38,376 bases of DNA from Isoetes engelmannii (taxonomy: Eukaryota; Streptophyta; Lycopodiopsida; Isoetales; Isoetaceae), in NCBI GenBank assembly GCA_011763485.2, contig JAANSK020177771.1:1-38376 (forward strand), in the 5' to 3' direction. Positions 32,750-38,376 of the stretch are shown here, piece after piece. The translations under genes and the position numbers were made by a program. The first letter of the stretch is position 1. Each line of letters starts with the position of its first letter. The notes under the pieces were generated by a model. The model made no database searches and was not told where the DNA came from. It saw only the letters and a program-made list of their open reading frames with translations.

Positions 32750-33840
32750 GACCTTTGCTTTTGTGTTTCTTGTTTCTTGCGTGTAGAAGGCTTTTGGTCA
32801 GGCCACTGTGCCTGAAGGATGAAGACCTTTGCTTTTGTGTTTCTTGTTTCTTGCTTGTAGAAGGGATCTGTGAGGCCACTATGCTTGAAGGTTCAAATCC
32901 TTCACCCGTTTAGTTTATGGAACGTGAAACAAATGCTTGGAGTGAAAGAATCCAAGCTGCTTGAGTTGCGTCAGCCAGAGAAGCCATAGATGAGCGGCAA
33001 TGGCAGGGCAGCCAAATTTTGTCGCTCTAGTCCGTCGCTGACACAATGTGACATTGGGATGTTTTTTTTTTCCAAAGGTTATGTGAATAAATAGGGGAAA
33101 ATTCCAAATATACCCCTCAAGTTTGCAAATATTCCAGAAAATACCCCTAAAAACAAGGCATTTGGCTCAAATGGAAATAATGTTCTTGTGATCGATCAAA
33201 TATAAAAATTGCCTTCACGAATCTTATAGATGAGAGTGAGGCCTATCCAGTAGCAGTAGAATCATCTAAAATGGAGTTGGAATCTTCAAGTTACAATAGT
33301 TTAAATAAGTGTTATAAAAAATAACGTAAATGAGCATAACTTGTGCATTTGAACTCCGATTTAGATGAATTTAATCTCGTTGAAAAGATCATATCCTAAT
33401 CTATAATGTTTGTGAAGACAACTTTTTAATGTGAGGTGCCACAAAATTTTTATTGTCGTGTTTACAAAAATACCCTTCGTTTAAAGGGTATTTTTGGAAT
33501 ATTTGCAAACTTGAAAGGTATATTTGAAATTTTCTCAATAAATAATCCAAATATTTCAAACCACGTATTCAATTTGCACCATTGACACTGAAATGCATTT
33601 CTCTTCTCAAAATTCTAATGGCCTTTGATCTAGCATAAAACATGAAATATTGGCCAGATCAATGATCAGGTCAATGATCAGAAATAAAAGATGAACATAG
33701 ACCTATCTCTCAAGCGGATAGAACTTGAACCATTTTAAACATACCTAAAAGCTTCGTATGTTAAGATATCTATTATCTCTATCATATAAAAATATGTCAG
33801 TTTTTTGCTGATGTCAGATGTGACGTGGAGGTGGGCAAAA
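32750..33840. repeat. 1,091-bp tandem duplication, copy 1
   Basis: This unit is followed directly by copy 2 (33841-34931) at a constant offset of 1,091. All line-by-line comparisons made were identical, including a T10 run. The unit starts GACCTTTGCTTTTGTGTTTC and ends GGAGGTGGGCAAAA. It contains two near copies of a ~72-bp block (from 32750 and about 32822), the foldback element at 33094-33537 and an arm of the family also seen at 9332. No gene is present. Confidence 0.95.
33094..33537. mobile_element. MITE-like element (hAT-like by 8-bp flanking repeat), copy in unit 1
   Basis: Left end GGGGAAAATTCCAAATATAC and right end reverse complement GAGAAAATTTCAAATATACC, both followed inward by TTCAAGTTTGCAAATATTCC or its close variant; the arms pair over more than 40 bases. 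It is flanked on both sides by AATAAATA (33086-33093 and 33538-33545), an 8-base direct repeat as made by hAT transposition, though an AT-rich match is weak evidence. The element is 444 bp and has no ORF. Confidence 0.65.
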
Positions 33841-34931
33841 GACCTTTGCTTTTGTGTTTCTTGTTTCTTGCGTGTAGAAGGCTTTTGGTCAGGCCACTGT
33901 GCCTGAAGGATGAAGACCTTTGCTTTTGTGTTTCTTGTTTCTTGCTTGTAGAAGGGATCTGTGAGGCCACTATGCTTGAAGGTTCAAATCCTTCACCCGT
34001 TTAGTTTATGGAACGTGAAACAAATGCTTGGAGTGAAAGAATCCAAGCTGCTTGAGTTGCGTCAGCCAGAGAAGCCATAGATGAGCGGCAATGGCAGGGC
34101 AGCCAAATTTTGTCGCTCTAGTCCGTCGCTGACACAATGTGACATTGGGATGTTTTTTTTTTCCAAAGGTTATGTGAATAAATAGGGGAAAATTCCAAAT
34201 ATACCCCTCAAGTTTGCAAATATTCCAGAAAATACCCCTAAAAACAAGGCATTTGGCTCAAATGGAAATAATGTTCTTGTGATCGATCAAATATAAAAAT
34301 TGCCTTCACGAATCTTATAGATGAGAGTGAGGCCTATCCAGTAGCAGTAGAATCATCTAAAATGGAGTTGGAATCTTCAAGTTACAATAGTTTAAATAAG
34401 TGTTATAAAAAATAACGTAAATGAGCATAACTTGTGCATTTGAACTCCGATTTAGATGAATTTAATCTCGTTGAAAAGATCATATCCTAATCTATAATGT
34501 TTGTGAAGACAACTTTTTAATGTGAGGTGCCACAAAATTTTTATTGTCGTGTTTACAAAAATACCCTTCGTTTAAAGGGTATTTTTGGAATATTTGCAAA
34601 CTTGAAAGGTATATTTGAAATTTTCTCAATAAATAATCCAAATATTTCAAACCACGTATTCAATTTGCACCATTGACACTGAAATGCATTTCTCTTCTCA
34701 AAATTCTAATGGCCTTTGATCTAGCATAAAACATGAAATATTGGCCAGATCAATGATCAGGTCAATGATCAGAAATAAAAGATGAACATAGACCTATCTC
34801 TCAAGCGGATAGAACTTGAACCATTTTAAACATACCTAAAAGCTTCGTATGTTAAGATATCTATTATCTCTATCATATAAAAATATGTCAGTTTTTTGCT
34901 GATGTCAGATGTGACGTGGAGGTGGGCAAAA
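33841..34931. repeat. 1,091-bp tandem duplication, copy 2
   Basis: Apparently exact copy of 32750-33840. Its right end continues uniquely into AATTCCACGTCAGCATG, which completes a hairpin with the end of the unit (34912-34943). Confidence 0.95.
34185..34628. mobile_element. Same MITE-like element, copy in unit 2
   Basis: Carried along by the 1,091-bp duplication; same ends and flanking AATAAATA as the copy at 33094. It is not an independent insertion. Confidence 0.65.
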
Positions 34932-34943
34932 AATTCCACGTCA
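34912..34943. repeat. Hairpin at the right edge of the duplication
   Basis: TGACGTGGA (34912-34920) pairs perfectly with TCCACGTCA (34935-34943); the loop holds the end of the duplicated unit (34931). The arms contain ACGTG cores like those of G-box sites, but a palindromic repeat terminus is equally plausible. Confidence 0.6.
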
Positions 34944-37900
34944 GCATGTTAGATTGGGATTGACGGCCAGGATTTCTCCGGCCAAAGCAATTTGGTCTCC
35001 AGTCTCGTGAAGGCGGTTCCTATTGAATCAATTCTTGTGGTTTCCCAATCTTTTGCTATGAATCGGTTTTCCAACCACGATTTGCTTGGTTTTTGCTTAG
35101 ATTTATGTAAAAGAGGCATCTTAGTTGATCCGCATGTCTGCGTGCTTCCGTCCTTGACAAGCTCGAGTCGCAGAATAAAGAGATTATTTGCCTGGGCTGC
35201 AGTCTCCGGGGACGAACCTGTGCTAGTGGCATCATAATTCAAGAAGACGACTTCCTCGGACCAAAACACAGGTGCTATCCTTTTCATTAAATGTCATTTT
35301 TCAATTGTAAGCAGGGTTTAGTCTGCCCAAATAAATCCCTGTTCTAGCCCAAGGTTGCTTCCAGCTTGAATCAATTTTCTGTCCCATGATTTTAGCTGTG
35401 TGGAAAAAAGCTGCATAGAGACTGAGCCGGATGGATGTGGATATTCCAGAGAATATTAGCAGTGTTAGGGCCGGTATTACAAGCCGGTTCTATTCATTCC
35501 TTCGCTCAAATTTTTGCATAAATCGATCGTTAACCACCATTCCAGGTCTTATAACCCACAAAAAATGGGTGCTTACTAGCTTCTAATCCAAGAGGAGGCA
35601 GCCTATTGATTTTAATCATCTAATATAGGACAGACCTTGGTGTGGTAAAGCAAGCAATTCATTCGAGGCAAACGGAGCGATGGGAATGACTCTGGGCAGA
35701 TATTTTAGTAGATCTTCTAACTTTTCAATCGTATTAACCAAAATCCGTTTCAGCTTTGCAAGCATGTGAGGCATGTTGTAGTTTATAGGATCAGATCTGG
35801 CCATCTTGAACCCTTCTGATACCAATGTGATAATATGAAGAACATAATACGAATAACCACAATACTCTTTTGTTTCTTATAGAATTCTGGGTCAGAGCAT
35901 GACTAAATTTTATGTAGATATTCGGGTCAACTTTGGCCAAAGTCCAGGATTCTTTGTCGAGGAACTTAGGACCTCTGCGTAATATTTATAAGGAATAAAC
36001 AACAAAGGAGATGCAGATATAAGTGACGACTTGATATTGCGATTCTTTCAAAATTATCATGGACCTGTGTGAATGAATTAAAACCAAAGGGCTTCAAACT
36101 AGTGTTTTGCCGCCCATAGTACTATGTCTGTCTGTAAATGTAAACTAGAAAGCAAGCCCTAAGACTCCTGCACCTTTAGATTTGCCAAATCAGTCCCCAT
36201 CAAGTATGTGTTATGAGCTGTATTTTTAGATATGCCATATACACAATGGGTGCATTTTGAAATGAAAGCAATGCCAGAGCATGCATTTTCTGAATTACTC
36301 AGAGTCGCCCAAACAACAGGCAAAGATGCCATCGGAATTTTCTTAGCTGAAGCAATCTGTTCTAACAGCATGTGGAGTTAGTAGATATTTTGCGAATTAG
36401 GCTTAGTAAAATAGTTCATTAGGATTTTTGGGTATTATTAATGTCAATATTCTCTAAGTTTGACTGACCTTATGGCTCGTTGTTCATCAGGTCATTTTGG
36501 CAGACTGTTTGCTAGCTGACCAACTAACAGGCCACGTATACTTATCTATTTTTCGAAAACCTCTGTGACTTAAATGTTTAGTATGCTTTTCTTTTTTTAA
36601 ACTTAAACATGTCTTCCCATGTAAGGTTATCCAAAGCATGATCTGCGAAGTGCCACTATTCTTATACATCTATTAAACTTGCTGCACCATCTATCCTTGC
36701 AATTCTTAGATAAGCTTAGTACTAGGTTAGGCCGCTATTGTTATTTGAATATGTGGTCTAACTTTTTGTTGTTTTATGCTCTAATATGCCAAACACATTT
36801 AACTACCCTTTCTCTTCTATGTCAACACATATTATATATCAAGAGCCACAATTTGCCACGTCATTCTGCATGAAAAACTAAACAAGGATTCCTGAGAACA
36901 GTTTTTTGGCCCACAAACTTTTCCATCTTTTTCGTTATTTTAAGAGACCATTATTCCCCCCCCCCCCTTCATTATATATTGAATGTGTTTAACTTCCAAT
37001 AAATAAACACAGTAACATTAAACCCATGAACAAATGCGGCGGCAACACCACCGCCCCCTTGTTTTATTATATTATTATTATTATTGCACCGTTTTACTAA
37101 CTAGCGGATTATTTTTCCTTGGCTTGGGGGTGCGTTTCTCTCTGTACACCAAAATAAGGTAATACTTTTGCAACTCTCCAAAAACAATCCAGATGAACTA
37201 GCATTGGTTCACACTTTAAGAAAACGAAATTTTAAAGCACTGTTAAAGCCTTTAGGCATCAAAAGAAGTTAGTGAGTCTATGCGGAGAAAAAATCATATT
37301 CACTCTTTGCTGGTGGCAAACGCCAACTTACCACTTTCTGTTGGCAGATGCCTTGCTGCTCCATCAGAATGGTAAGGCGCAAAATCCAACAGGTTAGTTA
37401 TTAGAAAATCTCAATGGGACATATTCTTAAGCAAACGTTATGATTTAGGTGGCATAGCCTTCACAGCTTCCTAGAAAAACAAAAGTCATCCATGCATGTC
37501 TGCAATCTTTTGATCAAAATACTAGCAAATGACATCAATTGAAAGAAATATCTTCTTGACTCGATCTCAGCATTTGCATTAGTTGGAATCAAAATAGTAA
37601 CTACAAAATAAGATCTACTAAATACACAATTTTACCATGCGAGCATAGATGTTAAAACATCAAAGATAATTGAGAACGAACAAGCTCCATCACAAGCAAG
37701 ATAACCATCATCATGATTGATATCTCTCCATAAGAATGCTGTTCCTGGAAAGACACAACTTTATAATCCACTGCAGTTGTCAAAGATTTTAAAGTAAGAA
37801 CCATCTCCATCACTGCAGCCAAAGCAGGTTATTCCTCTGTCCAGCAGCATTGGACAGATGCAAGTTAATAACAATCATTAGTAACATAGCCATGTCCTCA

Positions 37901-37957
37901 TTTTCAAATCAGCATTCTCCTACATAAAAGATAAAATTCCCTAAATTTAAGACCAAG
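34932..37957. other. Intergenic region, no supported gene
   Basis: About 3 kb. The GC-richer part 34950-35290 is open on both strands (plus 34992-35237, minus 34949-35287) and looks formerly coding, but neither product was recognised. There is a 12-C run at 36956-36967 and an ATTATTATT run near 37068-37084. The last few hundred bases should include the 3' untranslated region of the gene at the right edge. Confidence 0.4.
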
Positions 37958-38376
37958 TTATGAATGACCCATTTCAGACATAAAGCGTTCATATTCTGAC
38001 TCCACTGCTTGATTCTGCTGGGTAGCTGCTGGAACTGCCATAGCTGACCAAGGAGCTGCTCCACCAGAGACAGGGGGTGTTCCTGTGGCCCCACCATCAG
38101 GAGGTAGACCATAGTACTGTGCAGGGGGATAACCTTGGTTTCCATTAGTAGCAGGTTCAGAAGAAATACCAGGAGGTGACACACCAGGAGGTCCACTGGC
38201 AGATGGAGGTCCTGGATATGGCATTGGTGACATTCCTGTGTAAGGTACTGGGGCAGTACCTGGCGGAGGAGGTCCAGAATATCCACCAGGTTGAGGACCC
38301 CCAGGATAAAGTGCTGGAGCAGCAGATACACCTGGGGGAGACACTGTATAGGCACCAGGAGGTGGAGGCTGCACAG
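37958..38376 (-). CDS. C-terminal exon of a proline-rich protein, probably plant splicing factor 1 (SF1/BBP), partial
   Basis: The frame is open from the right edge to a TAA at 37958-37960, giving about 138 residues. Most are Pro/Gly/Ala/Tyr-rich (repeated PPPG, YPGG, PPGVS, PYPGPP), ending in a short non-repetitive tail, SEYERFMSEMGHS. A long PPG-rich segment closed by an E-Y-E-x-F-M-x-E-M tail is what I recall for plant homologues of splicing factor 1, the branch-point binding protein with KH and zinc-knuckle domains (plus an RRM in plants). Those domains would lie upstream, beyond the window, so the identity is not proven; another proline-rich RNA-binding protein is possible. An overlapping frame (37909-38355) is a shadow. 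Confidence 0.55.
   Translation of the reverse strand, partial: VQPPPPGAYTVSPPGVSAAPALYPGGPQPGGYSGPPPPGTAPVPYTGMSPMPYPGPPSASGPPGVSPPGISSEPATNGNQGYPPAQYYGLPPDGGATGTPPVSGGAAPWSAMAVPAATQQNQAVESEYERFMSEMGHS

Noticed and set aside
37909-38355. 148-residue Leu-rich minus-strand frame
   Set aside because: Shadow of the proline-rich exon in another frame; only the frame ending at 37958 has the conserved-looking tail.
1-38376. tRNA, rRNA or CRISPR-like arrays
   Set aside because: No cloverleaf with A/B boxes, no conserved rRNA blocks and no regularly spaced short repeats were seen.

Overview
This window is nuclear DNA of a land plant, probably a vascular plant; the species cannot be fixed from sequence alone. 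The evidence is three spliced plant genes with canonical GT-AG introns, a plant-type L1 LINE carrying a DUF4283 ORF1, a Ty1/copia element primed by initiator tRNA-Met, many short foldback elements, and AT-rich intergenic DNA. It contains no operons, ribosome binding sites, CRISPR arrays or recognisable tRNA/rRNA genes.

Layout. 1-2900 (minus): the 5' part of a decayed L1-type LINE that runs off the left edge. 3314-3972: a ~350-bp tandem duplication whose units each carry a TATA-like box. 4320-4505: two 93-bp tandem repeats, followed at 4655-4969 (minus) by a remnant of an ISXO2/IS1595-type DDE transposase of the Merlin kind, the most unexpected item here. 5533-8565 (plus): a 10-exon gene for a plant multi-pass membrane protein related to Arabidopsis At3g27390. 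8566-17217: an intergenic stretch with several degenerate repeats and foldback elements and the tail of a reverse-transcriptase-like ORF. 17218-25247 (minus): a complete 14-exon DCAF1 gene (1,922 codons plus stop), substrate receptor of the CUL4-DDB1 ubiquitin ligase. 25510-26152: apparently nested foldback elements, then an (AATTG)11 microsatellite. 27200-32310 (minus): a broken copia element. 32750-34931: a tandem duplication of 1,091 bp whose two copies look identical, each containing a foldback element. 34932-37957: intergenic. 37958-38376 (minus): the last coding exon of a proline-rich protein, probably the plant splicing factor 1 (branch-point binding) homologue, cut by the right edge.

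The three host genes have no evident functional link: one is a membrane protein of unknown role, one acts in nuclear ubiquitin ligation and one probably in pre-mRNA splicing. The first two are convergent. Exon boundaries were deduced by reading frame continuity, splice consensus and remembered protein family sequence, not by alignment software. The DCAF1 model closes in frame over all 14 exons; the membrane protein model closes except for one missing base in a T-rich run in exon 2.
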